A stretch of 64,000 nucleotides of DNA. Origin: Heliocidaris tuberculata. Lineage: Eukaryota; Echinodermata; Echinoidea; Camarodonta; Echinometridae. The DNA is taken from NCBI GenBank assembly GCA_025618425.1, contig CM046839.1, forward strand, positions 2,604,831 through 2,668,830. Reading direction: 5' to 3'. Within the stretch, counting starts at the first letter, position 1; each line of letters begins with the position of its first letter. The notes beneath the pieces were generated by a model. The model made no database searches. It was given only the letters and a program-made list of their open reading frames with translations, and was not told the DNA's origin. A program made the position numbers and the translations under genes. Of this stretch, positions 35,601 to 47,151 are shown one piece after another.

Positions 35601-38600
35601 ATAGGACTTGAAGCTGAATGGAATTTATTAGGCACAGGTGGGGAACGTTCTTCTACTCATCACTCACAAATCAATCATCCTAACAAGTCATCAAGGCCTA
35701 GTTTGGCCGTATGACAAGCAGATCCCAAAGAAATTAGCAAGCATGTAACTAAGATCCATTGCTGGAACATTCATTGTTGTCATGGAGAAAGATGACGATT
35801 AGAGCGGACACACTTTCTTTACGCACGCAGCTCGTCGCGAAGACAACACAGTGGGCATAAAATAATGACTGTCGCCTGTATACGGAATAGAGATTATTTC
35901 TTGCGAAAAGATGCACCTAAAAGTAGAGATGGAAAGGGGAAATATTATAACACTACAATGGTAACACCTTTAACGGTACCATATGATCAATGTTGACTAA
36001 TTCTAAAGGATCAGCGAATGGAGGATAGGTAATGTGACAGACATGATAAATGAAGCGAACGAGAGAGGAGTGGTCACTAAAACTTCATTTTTCTTTCTGA
36101 ATTCTATCTTGTATAATATTATTTGTTCAAAAAAAAATATTTGCCTCTTGGGCTTAGAATTATAACGATACGCAGATATATTTAAAGTACAATAATTACT
36201 CTCATAATTATGTATATATAAGGTTATATTTTTAGGTATTTGTTTGGCTTATATTATAAGCCAAACAAATACCTACTGTTGAGCAAGATAGACAGGTTTG
36301 CATGATTGCGAATAAACAGTGAAAACAAGTGATTCAATATCTTGTAATTCCTCCTTCAAATCAATGGGGACAGCATTCAGCATTCAGTGTGTTTTTCAAA
36401 GAGAATAATTAGCCACCGAGCTCATATTATTTCCTATAGATTGTAATCCATACTATAGTTTTTTACAAACTGAAATGAAAGAAAATATATTTAAGAAAAC
36501 CTTTGCAAAATTACCGTATGCCCACCTGATATTGGCTTCCTGTAGATTTTGTACATCAGTCTTATAAACCAGGTATGGTGCTCGCGTCGCCTCAGTATTA
36601 CCTCGGCTCTAGCTGGTTAATTCAATTTCCTTGAGTATGAGACAATAACAATACTTTTGACAATATCGGTATTTGATTAGACATGTAGGTATGGTAGGAG
36701 AGCACATAAACAGGTTAACAACAACCTCTGCACAAAACCAACAACATCAAGAGCAACAACGACAGCGATTACTGCATTGCGTACGGTAAATATACGATAA
36801 TTGACATTCTAGCGATAAAAACAATTTGAATTCAAATTGCCCTTTCTGAATGGCACGAGTGGCGCCCGCTTTCCCTTTCATCCATTCCTTATGAATCGAG
36901 AAGGACAGTAAATTGAGTTAATATTAAACAGAGAACAGTCCTGCCCCTCCATATTGTGAATGTAAATTGAGTTAATAGGGGTATACCTCACTGCCAGGGG
37001 CTGCTATGCTGTCTCGATAAATAACCAATGACCTTTTCAGGTCGACAAGGATTGTTTCACCCTCACGGAAAAGCGAGATTTGTAAACTGATGAGGAAACA
37101 AAGGACTTTTAACTCTCTGTAGAATTCTGATAGATATTTAATTGACTGGAACAGGCTTCAGATGAACTGTCAACATGGTCAACAGGGAAAAAAGGATTGA
37201 ATTGGTATTAATTTTGATACAGCACTCCAACATAAAAGCACAAAATGGCAGTTTAAAAGTGTTATGGCAGAGAGCTGGAGGCCAGAGGATGGGGTACATC
37301 TACTTATGTCGTCATTACACATGAAACATACTGCACATCAGGAGAAGAATATTTTTCTGTCCTTTTCTCGTCATACATCTGCTGAATTTGAATGATTTAT
37401 TTGGGAAATAACAGAATTCAAGCTATTTTGACCAAAATTTTACTTTATAACATATCATTTCTATATCAAAATCAAATAGTTAATTTGGTATGATGCTTAC
37501 ATTGTATGACTACCGTACTAGTGTAGGCTTAAGTAATGCAAATCATTACCGGTAGTTCCAAAGGAAATGAAGGTAAATTGGCAACAAATGAGATGGATGA
37601 GAAGCTTATAAAAGTCTGTAAGAACAATAAAAAAGCTCTGCTACAGAATGTCAAGGACTTCGGCTCATGTGAAGCTGTGTTACAGAATCCATGATATATT
37701 ACCGAATCTGCAAGGAACCACAAAGATAATTTGAAAGCAAATTGTCCGATGACTACTTTGTAATGTGACAACGTATAGGAATGCGAAGCTAGTTTTCAGT
37801 TTAATGTTTGTCAAACTTAGTCACTTTGTGCTTATGGTCGGCATTTCAAGTTGTACAGAAAGCTGTACTCACAATCGGTTTGTGCATAAACTGAGATAAA
37901 TTTGTCTACATGTGTCTTTCGATTCTCTTGGTGTAATTTCTCTTATAATGTCATACTAGTTATAACACCTTGGAAGTATTCATTGGGGAAATTTTAGCCT
38001 TCATTGATTCTAAATTTAACCCCTTGTAATGTTGGTGATGCACGCAGATCGAAGTATAAAACAATTATTAAAACTAATCGTTATTTTGTTATTTTTAATT
38101 TTAGTTTTAGAACAGTGGTACATTTAGTGTGTTTTTCTTTGGTATCTTGCTACACATAATATCTTACACTGACTTCGTCATTTCCATTTACGCTTTTATT
38201 ACCTTTAGCAGAACTCTTTGTTCCCTTACGTCAATTTGTCGCTGTTATTATCATCTAAAACTTGGAATGCAATTACCAACCTTGTAGCAGACCCTAAGGA
38301 CTATCAATTTGATATTTTATTAATGTTGATTGCTCTCTAATAGATACTAAATGCAGTGCTCGCCATCTTGAAAATTGAATTGAATAATTCGAGATTTGCT
38401 GCAGACATAATATCATTGCTTGGAGGTGAATCGTTATTGCAAATAACAAATATTCGAGATAACATTTTCTCGAAATCTATTTTTCATTATATTGTAAAAC
38501 ATATGTATTATTCCTAAACTTGCTCAAGGGAGATTTATTCTCCGTTGTTTTTATCACAACTTATGTTAGTTTGGGGCAAGGGTGTTAATCCCGTCTCGAT

Positions 38601-39324
38601 GGGGCAGTTTTCCAAACTATTTTACGAATGAACAATGCAGCGTTTTATTCCATTTAACGTGATTCAAATCTGCCTATTTTCCTTTAAAATAATGCAGTTT
38701 TTCACATTTTAGCCTTAAATGAAAAAGAAAACCCCAACAAAAAATAAGAGAAACGTGTCTGTGATTATTATGGGGTCTACAGTTTCACTTCTAACACCTC
38801 TTTTGAAGGAATGACATTTATTTTGAAATCCTATGAGGGCAGTTGGCGCCACATTTTCGTCTTCAGAAGATGAGGCATGATAAGGTCAAGATGTCGGTCT
38901 CATCTTTTCACATGAAGCCAACATGATTTAATGTTGTCTGTAGGGTATATATCGGGGTGTTTTGAGAAATAATTGCAGTAAGGTATATATTACACTGAAG
39001 ATAATATTCTGCATATTTCCTGTGTATCGACGCACTCTAATTTAGACCGCCTTGTGAATTTTACCTATAGTGTTCGAGATTTAAGATTGAATAATTTTAG
39101 TTTTGGTATGTTTATATTTATATCCCCTTAAGGTATATATATATTCGTCCGAAAATTAGAATTCCTAGTCACGTTTAACCATATGGCCGTGAAATGAATT
39201 GCTTCGATGAGATGCCTTTAGTTTGAAGTGAGTAACACGGGGATAGGATATCAAATGGACGTGTGTGGGAATTCATTTTAAATTCTTACTTCTTTGTCTT
39301 CCTGCTTAAAGATATTCCAAGTTG
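35601..39324. other. Non-coding, about 3.7 kb
   Basis: Apart from the 41-base palindrome at 36234 I see no gene or clear repeat. It could hold the undetected first exon of the synaptotagmin gene, but nothing specific points to it. Confidence 0.45.
36234..36274. repeat. 41-base perfect palindrome
   Basis: AGGTATTTGTTTGGCTTATA is followed by one T and then its exact reverse complement. With almost no loop it would extrude as a cruciform rather than make a standard microRNA precursor. Confidence 0.85.
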
Positions 39325-40182
39325 CTCTGAAAGAAAGAGGAAAGATCCGAGAAGCTGATAGGTGAAAGATTAAACGAAATCGGACAAGCAAAAAGAAAGT
39401 TATGAATTTTGGAAAGTTGTAATCGCTATATGGGAATTTCAAATTGGTCGAAGGATGCGGGCTAACTCGGCACTATTGCGAACTCGGCCTTGGCGGAAAT
39501 CGCGGCTGAGTGAGCCCAGAGAGTTAAATTGATTGCAAACACTTGTGTTGAATTTCGCATTAATTACACATTTCAGAATACTTAAATTCAAATTATTTGA
39601 TATCAGTGTGTAAAATTATTATCAAAGAAGTAATGTTGAAAATTTCAAGAAGTAAAATGATACAAAACATGAAATTTAAGGCTAAAAAAAGGGTACGGTG
39701 CGTAGCGTGGACTTCAACTCTTGAAACATAGTCACTGCGCAGTGCCGAGTTCGCCCTAGTGCCGAGTTAGCCCGACCCCTTGGCCGAATGGGTAATGTCA
39801 CTGTCATGTAGTGGCGGACAACTCCCCCATTTTCTCTTACACACAAAATGACTAAAATGTCATTTTCTTCAAAAGGTATTACTCAGTAGGATCTTTGCAT
39901 GAGGACCTATAATGTACAATGTATTTTGAGTATACCGCCTCGATATCGATCGAGGGTAAAGGTGCTTCGGAGAAAACCGCAAATTAATGATATTTTTGGG
40001 TACGACAAACGGGAGAGTTGTCCGCCAGTACGTCACAATCAACTCACAAGATTGCCAATTTGAGATTCGCATAGATGTAGTGATCTCATTTTTGAAACAT
40101 CCATAACTTTCTTATTCCTTGTCTTGATTTCTTTCAAACTTTCACCATCCTGTTTTTCTTGCTTTTCTTTTTTCACACAAAT
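39325..40182. mobile_element. Long-inverted-repeat element interrupted by a MITE
   Basis: The left arm contains GGTGAAAG (39361), 'gaaatcggacaag', 'aagaaagttatg' and 'tcaaattgg'. The right arm shows the same order in reverse, ending CTTTCACC at 40146. Near the centre the arms meet again as AGTGGCGGACAACTC (39810) and GAGTTGTCCGCCAGT. The left arm alone is split by a 327-bp MITE at 39453-39779. Outer limits are approximate. No coding sequence is seen. Confidence 0.7.
39453..39779. mobile_element. 327-bp MULE-like MITE nested in the left arm
   Basis: The ends form an inverted repeat of about 35 bases; the shared core GGGCTAACTCGGCACTA continues into 'gcgaactcggc'. The insertion is flanked by TTGGTCGAA (39444-39452) and TTGGCCGAA (39780-39788), a 9-bp target duplication with one difference. 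A 9-bp duplication is characteristic of Mutator-like elements. The interior has no ORF. Confidence 0.7.
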
Positions 40183-40850
40183 CATCTTAACCAAGGTTAG
40201 AAAGCCCTTTGAAATTCATAATCTTGTTATAATTTGACATTCCAGCATACAACGTTAGAGGTGCATTGACTGTCACATTTGCACGGATTGTTCCAGACGT
40301 GAGAAAAATATAGAGCATAATTATAATACAGTAAAGATTGGGCGGATTTTGATGCACCATATGGTAGGAAAACGCGGCTTAACAAAGATGTTCCAATTCC
40401 TTCCAAGCTCTGCGGCCCCAATCTCTTCTAAAACATGCAATATCCTTGCAAATGCAGACGGCCCTAGACAATATGAGATACTTGTTTGCACATAAATTCG
40501 TTTTTAAAAGCCACAATCTTAAAATAAACTCGACATTCGCAGGCACCATCATACTCCCCCTGAGGGGACCTCAAGTGAATATTCACCGAGCGAGAGGGCT
40601 TTCTCTTTATTCCCACATCTCTCGTCTTTCTCTGTCTTTCGTTCTCTCTCCCTCTCTCTTTCTTCTTCTCTTTTCTCTGTCTGTTCGCCCTAGTGATGCC
40701 CGCTCTTTGCTTGACATTTCAATACGACTGGTCTACTGAGCCAAGATACAAGATCGATTTCAAACCAAAGTCTGAGAAAACAAATACTTTCATTTTCTAG
40801 TCAGGTTCGATTGATTCCTGATATTCTTTTCATTTTTATTTTCCATCACT
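40183..40850. other. Non-coding, about 670 bp
   Basis: A pyrimidine-rich run (CTCTCT/CTTTCT) lies near 40617-40680. I see no gene. Confidence 0.5.
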
Positions 40851-41042
40851 TTCACACCTTCATTTCTTCATATTTGTATAACATTTTACAAATACCTGTT
40901 TAAAATAATAGCGTATTTCACATTAGTAAGATATTTGAAGCTCACTGTCTTTCACACCTTCATATTTGTATAACAATTTACATATACCTGTTAGAAATAA
41001 TAGTGCATTTCACATAATTAAGATATTTGAAGCTCACTGTCT
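40851..41042 (+). repeat. Two-copy tandem duplication, 100 and 92 bp
   Basis: TTCACACCTTCAT through GAAGCTCACTGTCT occurs at 40851-40950 and again at 40951-41042. The second copy lacks 8 bases near its start and has about eight substitutions. Confidence 0.85.
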
Positions 41043-41906
41043 TTAAAAAAAAAAATTAGCTTATTATCCTCGTTTTGTGCTAATTGTATTCCTCCTTCTC
41101 AATCTATAAATCTTATTAATCTTTCTCGATATCTCTAATTCTATTTGGCATGTGACTCGTTATGAATAAAGTAAAGGCTATCAAACAATAAATGTTGATG
41201 TAAAGGAGAGTTCATTCATTACTTCCAACTAGCAGTATCGAAGTCATCAAAATGCATTTTATCTGTATGACGAGCCAACCGGGTACCATAAACCTCTTAC
41301 CAATGATCAGAATTTAATGCCTCCGTTTGATTAGAAGGACATTTTGATATTAATGTTAAATAAGCCTCATCCATATACACACGCTTGGGAGTGGGAGGAC
41401 TATAGTTTGATCAGAAGATAAAATAGGTGCGCGATGATTGCAATACGCAGTCATAGATACGAATATAATATTGTCACGGTGATGTGTTGATAAGGGGTGA
41501 TATATGACAGGCTTGATGGCGCCATGGAAACGCAGATTAATTTCAATAATGCTGTAAATGTCACAAAAATGTGGCGATGATTGGATTCATATACAGAGTC
41601 TGGTGATGAATTGGTGAAAGATGCGGCTTTTTTCGTACTGCGCATTCTCTCTCCGCATGCATGTGTGTAATATGTTCGTCATCTCTTAACATAAATACAT
41701 CTCATGGACATGATGTATGTGTCAATACCTTAAAAATGTTTTCAGAATTGTAACATAGTGATCATAGAAGGTAAAACTTTTAGCAGCAAATCTGTGGCTT
41801 CTAAAACATTGATCCGTAAGTTCCAAGGACGAGAAAATTTTAGAATGAGAGAAGAGAGAGAGAGGGGGGGGGGGGGTGGGCGGAAGGAGAAGAGGAGAGA
41901 GAGAGA

Positions 41907-41950
<44 letters not shown>

Positions 41951-42235
41951 TAAATCTACATACAGACGCATAACTAGAAACAGACAAACATACCATGCCA
42001 ACGGATGTTTCTTAGAATAGATCTCTAAGAGGCCAAAGAACAAATATAATAAAGAAGGGGAAATGGAAAGAATCTTTCAGAAACATATAGCATGTTAGAT
42101 TGATAAAACGAAGTTAGAAAAAACCCACACTGGATAGCGGAGAACAATCTAGTCAGATTTGACTAGAATAACTATCCCCACGGGCACCTGCACTATTCTA
42201 GTCAAAACTATCAGCTTCGGGTTTGAAGTTAACAG
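41043..42235. other. Non-coding stretch with a GA/G tract
   Basis: A purine tract lies at about 41847-41945. I see no gene. Confidence 0.5.
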
Positions 42236-42382
42236 AATTCTAGTCAAAATGAACTGAATCCTAGTCAAAGTGAAGAGAATCCTAGCAAAAATGAACAGAA
42301 TCCTAGTCAAAGTGAACAGAATCCTAGTCAAAGTGAAGAAAATCCTAGTAAAAATGAACAGAATCCTAGTCAGAATGACTAG
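42236..42382 (-). repeat. 21-bp minisatellite, seven copies
   Basis: Seven consecutive 21-base units of the type AATCCTAGTCAAAGTGAACAG, with one to four differences each. Because 21 is a multiple of three, the minus strand reads open with a seven-residue period (TRILFTL). I regard this as a by-product, not a protein. Confidence 0.9.
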
Positions 42383-42413
42383 AATCTGATTAAGAAATGT
42401 GACCAGGCGATCT

Positions 42414-42581
42414 GGTAAAAAAAAAAAAAAAAAAACAAAAAAAAAAACAAACGACTAGACGTTTTATAGAGTGTGAATGATGCATTAAAAAAAAAAAAAC
42501 TTCTATTAAATCTATCTCCCAAAAGAGGTATCTTGTTTTCTTGATGACGTTAGAGCATTATTCAGGTTAAGAACCCCCCCC

Positions 42582-42623
<42 letters not shown>

Positions 42624-42755
42624 TAATTAATAAATAAAAAAAAAAAAAAAATAAAAAAATAAATAAATAAAAAAAGAAAGAAAAAAAAAAAGAAAAAGAA
42701 AGAAAAGAAAAAAAGAAAAGAAGAAGAAGAAGAAAAGCAACAGAAAAGTTACCAC
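42414..42755. repeat. A-rich low-complexity tract
   Basis: About 340 bases dominated by A, with interspersed AAT, AAAG and AAG units. Confidence 0.9.
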
Positions 42756-44592
42756 ACATTGTGACAGTAAACCATATAAAATCATGGTGGTATTTCTATA
42801 TGTTGTTTTCGAAATAAAACGAAGAGGAAAACAAGAAAGAATCCCCAAGGTTATAAGGTATATAATGAATTAATTTCCGCTTGTTGATGGCGATTGGTCA
42901 GAATAACTTAATTAGGTCCAGTTTAATCAGTCGACATTGCATGATGACAATGAAGCATGATGATGTATGTTCATCAATGAAACAATGAGATTTGTTATGA
43001 AGAATAGAGGATGTGCTAAAAAATAGATGCAAGCTTACCCTGAAGAACGACAGACTAATCAAACGTTATGTAAGTTATCATGTACATATACGTACAAGAA
43101 TCATGGTGAGTTATATCTTTTGGGACTCCGTAGTTAGTTTTCAATTGTGTTTATGACTGAATATGATGCACCTTTTTATTATTACCGTATATGTGATTCG
43201 CGAAACTCAGATATAACAAGATGAAACAAGATGAAATAAGACAAACCAGTTCGATCTCAGAACAGATAAAATAATTGTAACAAGGAGTTGATAATGTCTT
43301 TATTCGGGTATTATATTGGTAATTACAAATGACATATAGTCAACATCCTAACCTTTTGAACAAACTTAGCTGAAGTTTTATGTCTGTATAGTGTTTATTA
43401 TTTCGATCTACATGATCCATGAACGTATTATGCACTTATCTTCATATGAAAATGTGAACATAGGAAGGAAAAGATTTGCCTGTCTGCTTTCTATACATGA
43501 TCGTATAAAGTACATAAAGTCCCCCACAGCAGACGTAATAAGAAGGGATTTGAGGATATACGAAAATGTATATTGTTTTTAAAATAAATTCAAAGACGCA
43601 GCGACCATACATTAAAAGAATCATCTATAACAAGGCATTTGCGTCTTACGACCCACATGTGCTTAAGAAGCAAATAGACACATCCAATTTAACGGCTGCA
43701 CTCCATATGTTTCTGAAAGATTCTTTCTCGTTTCCTCTTCTTTACTATATTTGTTGTTTGGCCCCTTCTGGATCTATTCTAAGAAACATCCGTTGGCATA
43801 TATTTGACCATGGGGAAGAAGGCATCGGGAGGAAATCAAAAGTATATAAGAAAGATGCGGGTGTCATGGCAACGGTCTTGAGAAGATGATGTAGACGGCA
43901 TCTGTGGGGTTGACGTCATGGTTACGCAAGTTGGTTGCTCAGAAGATGAAAATGCACGGGATTTGACTCATTCCGCATCACTTAACGCACTCCTCCAAAT
44001 CTCTCACATTTAACATTATTACGCTCAGTAATTCTATGTCATATTTTGCGAATCCAAATCGAGTGAATGTAATATGTCGGGAGGGTATTTTCTTTGTTCA
44101 ACTCATCTGAACTCGTTTAGAGCGTATGAGACAAGGGTATACTTGAAACAGAGTCTGAAATGTTCGAGAGAAGTTACCATATGTTTGGAATGATGGCTGT
44201 ATATATCATGCTCGATCAGTCATGTAAGTCCACACTCTCTCTGCGTGCGCGGGCATGTCAGCCTCAAACATCTCAAATTAGAATTAGTGCCCATCTCAAC
44301 ACTTTTTGGTCGGCTGTGTGATGTTGCGTTGCACTCCTGCATTCGACCTTTAGTTACTATACGTTATCACGTCTGATGAAATAATGGCGGTTGTCACTGA
44401 CACATCATAATGCAGCCATTATTTCATATAACGACATTTTTATGTGCTAAAAATAAAATACAAATGCACAGCGGTAAGGTTGTTGCTTCCGAAACAGTGT
44501 GCTCCTAAACCCTTTTTAAAGCAGGAAAAACATTAAATTGAAGCGTGGAAACTTATCTATGCAATGACACAACGAAGGGTTGGTAGTCAAGG
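42756..44592. other. Non-coding, about 1.8 kb
   Basis: A 107-codon frame at 43566-43889 (+) resembles no family I know. I see no other gene signal. Confidence 0.45.
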
Positions 44593-44829
44593 CATGCGCG
44601 TACGAGGGGAGAGGGGGGGGGGTGTTTTGGGTGTTCAAACACCCCCATTTTGGTGTTCAAACACCACCCTTGGGTATTAAAACACCCCCCCCCCTTTAGA
44701 AATGGAGCAAAGGTTATTTTTGACGCCAAAATGGTGATAATTTTTTGTTTTGTTTTGTTTTGTTTTGCTTGTTAGAGAATTTTGGAGTAAAAAGACCCCC
44801 CCCTCTAAAAAATCCTGGGTACGCCACTG
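44593..44829. mobile_element. 237-bp hAT-type MITE
   Basis: It starts CATGCGCGTACG and ends GGTACGCCACTG, an imperfect inverted pair. Identical octamers AGTCAAGG flank it (44585-44592 and 44830-44837). The interior has G and C homopolymers and repeats of a GGTGTTCAAACACC palindrome. It lies about 1.2 kb upstream of the first synaptotagmin exon seen here. Confidence 0.8.
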
Positions 44830-46071
44830 AGTCAAGGAGCATTTTCATTACATATCATACTTATTATTTTACGTCGTGTTGACGTGTAGTTTTCCTTTTA
44901 AAAATTGAGGTAATTATGTCGACGAAGCGAACAAAATGGATGTATATATACTGTAAAAGTTAAGAATGCGCATGATGCATTTTGTATTAGAAATCGACAC
45001 TTCTTATGCAGTTGTCATTAGAAAAAAGTTTTCCTTTTCATTTGAAGATTTGACTAATTCTGTATTGTCACTTTAACAAGAGGTCTCATGATCTAAATAT
45101 TTAATGGTGATATAGGTCATCTTTGAAAAAAGAATGAAATATGCATAATCTACTTATCGAGCATGGAAATTAAACTGGGCCATGTAAAGAGGGGCAACGT
45201 TAATGAACAAAGGCTCGGCTTTTGATCATGTTGATGAACGATATCATTAGAGAATGTTGATGTTATTTCTCTTTTGTTTGAGCCTAGTCATCAATCAAAT
45301 ATTAATGGATATTTCATAGATACGCCATCTATGACGCTGGAAAACTAATGCACTATAAAAGAAAAATAATGAGGAATCGGTAATGCGCAGAACTGCTGTG
45401 GGCTAGGGATGAAATTTGCAAATATCGTTTATCATTCTCATTTGCCCGAGTTTATAATCATCAAGCAAACTTACAAGATTCAATATCTTTAAGTTGAATG
45501 AGAAATTAAATTTGTTAAACATGTCACTTCTCTTGTGGGCCAATGATCACGATGATAGTGAACTCTGTGTTTATTATTTTATTTATGATACATAAATAAA
45601 GAAATAAATGTTTTCATTTCAATTCGTGTGTCACCTTTCGTGCATAAATATTTACCATTCATTCAGGCAATCATTTAAAATATTCAACTTTTAAAAATAC
45701 ATTTATGAACTTGAAAGCAGTCCATTAGGTGAAAGAAGCAATATCATTAGTAGCATTGGTATAGAATACTTTAGAAATTACTCCGCAAATTATGATGATA
45801 TCTATGATCTTTATAGTTATTCGCATCTCGACACGAACCGCGGCAAGAATTCTTATAGATTTGTATTATTGAAAAACTTATTGTTTACCTTTATATATAC
45901 ACGAGACGTTGATCATTTTTGTTATACTTTTAGAGATGTTTTCTAATTACATTCAAAACCAAATTAATAAACATTTCAATAACTTTCACGGCCATGTCCA
46001 AATGGTCAATCTTTTTATTATTATTACAATTATTATAATCTGTTTTCTACTGGTTGCTATCTTTTCTGCAG
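44830..46071. other. Upstream intron or flank of the synaptotagmin gene
   Basis: No exon is recognised. The sequence just before 46072 is pyrimidine-rich and ends in CTTTTCTGCAG, a good splice acceptor, so at least the last part is intron. Confidence 0.6.
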
Positions 46072-46413
46072 TCTCGAAGGCAGCTATCGTGGGTGTATGT
46101 GCAGCCATCATGACCACCCTCGCCATTGTCGTCCTAACGGCATGTCGGTGTATGCGTCGAAAGCCAGGTCGACCCTCCTTCCTGCTAACTCGAGACGTTG
46201 AGAAGGCTCAACGTACTTTCTACACCCGTCCCACCGCCAAGCCCATCAGTAGTCCCGAGTTGTCTTCTCCCGAGACCGGTCCATCTCGGCACCTCCCACC
46301 CACGGGGAAGGGATCACCACACCTCACTCCGACAAAGTGGGGGTCGTCGGGGTTCCCGTCACCTACCCAGGGGGAGAAACGTCCACCCATTAGCACCTTT
46401 ATCGGGTCGACAG
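46072..46413 (+). CDS. Synaptotagmin-4/11, first exon seen: membrane anchor and linker
   Basis: This exon encodes the N-terminal anchor of a synaptotagmin, a vesicle membrane protein of regulated secretion. The acceptor is CTTTTCTGCAG at 46061-46071 and the donor CAG|GTAGGC; two bases finish a codon begun in an upstream exon. Exon residues 3-23 form one hydrophobic membrane helix, followed by Cys-Arg-Cys (likely palmitoylated) and the basic stretch MRRKPGR that keeps the C-terminal side cytosolic. The rest is a Pro/Ser/Thr-rich linker of about 80 residues, probably disordered. The start codon must lie in a short exon further upstream, as in vertebrate SYT4, whose first exon codes only about a dozen residues. 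The ATG at 45909 is in frame, but nothing supports a translation start there. Confidence 0.8.
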
Positions 46414-46951
46414 GTAGGCTCGTCTCCTTAATAATGAATATTTACATGGCAAATATTATGCACTTAATGGCTTACTTTGAACTTCTTCGAGAGGGATGGA
46501 TTTATTTGAAGATTATCGTCCATCCTGTAAGAATTAAAGATTGTTATAGAAATACGTTTTCATTGCGAGAAAACAGTGTCTTTCATTTTAATTCATTAAA
46601 AAATGCAAACATAGGCCTATCAGCCTCACACCCTCTCCATTTCAAAAATCTCTCTCTCTCTCTCTCTCTCTTTCCCCTCTATCTATTTCCCTTCCTTTAT
46701 CTCTCCCCATCCCTCTCGTTTCTTTTTCTTCTTTTTCTCTCATCCAGCTTCCCTTCCTCCTTCTTTCCTCTCCTTTCCTCGCAACTTCTCTTTCTCTGTC
46801 TTTCTGTCTCTGTCCCTTCCTCCCTGGACCCCATTCCATTTTCTTTAATCCTGTTTATCAAGTATTACTTATTCCCGATGGATTCGATTATCTCGCCCCA
46901 CTTTATCAAGACATCTTGATCAGTTGATCCGCTCCTACACTTCGTCCCCAG
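46414..46951 (+). other. Synaptotagmin intron (phase 1)
   Basis: GT-AG intron containing a (CT)n tract at 46651-46672 and further pyrimidine-rich sequence to about 46830. The exon frame stays open deep into the intron and stops at 46917-46919, so retention would give a protein without C2 domains. Confidence 0.75.
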
Positions 46952-47151
46952 GTAAACTCGACCCACAAACATTACACAAGGACTCGTACTCAGACGGAGG
47001 AGATGAGAAGTGCGAGGCGGTGGATAATAAGACCCTGGAGAGTTTAGAGGATCGGCCGAATGTCGGGGTACTCAACTTCACCGTGGAATACCGAGTGGAC
47101 AAGGCCGTCTTCATGGTCACTATACACCGAGCCAGTTATCTTCCTGCCAAG
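46952..47151 (+). CDS. Synaptotagmin-4/11 exon: linker end and start of C2A
   Basis: The exon joins in phase 1 (S-T-G-K-L-D across the junction) and ends in phase 0 at LPAK|GTATGT. It codes an acidic linker part (DGGDEKCEAVDNK, LESLEDRPN) and the first strands of C2A, VGVLNFTVEY and AVFMVTIHRASYLPAK. The LPAK is followed in the next exon by Asp, the first calcium-ligand position of the C2A top loop. The exon begins with GTAAAC directly after CCCCAG, so the acceptor itself also resembles a donor (CAG|GTAAAC). The uninterrupted match to the family before and after confirms its use as an acceptor. Confidence 0.88.

Noticed and set aside
42236..42382. CRISPR array
   Set aside because: The 21-bp units are directly adjacent without spacers, and this is an animal genome. 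The same applies to the 36-bp units at 47805.
43566..43889. 107-codon plus-strand frame as a gene
   Set aside because: No recognisable domain and no flanking exon signals.
45909..46071. ATG at 45909 as the start of the synaptotagmin protein
   Set aside because: The sequence before 46072 is a polypyrimidine tract ending in a strong acceptor, and its translation (many Ile and Phe) does not fit the short N-terminus of this family.
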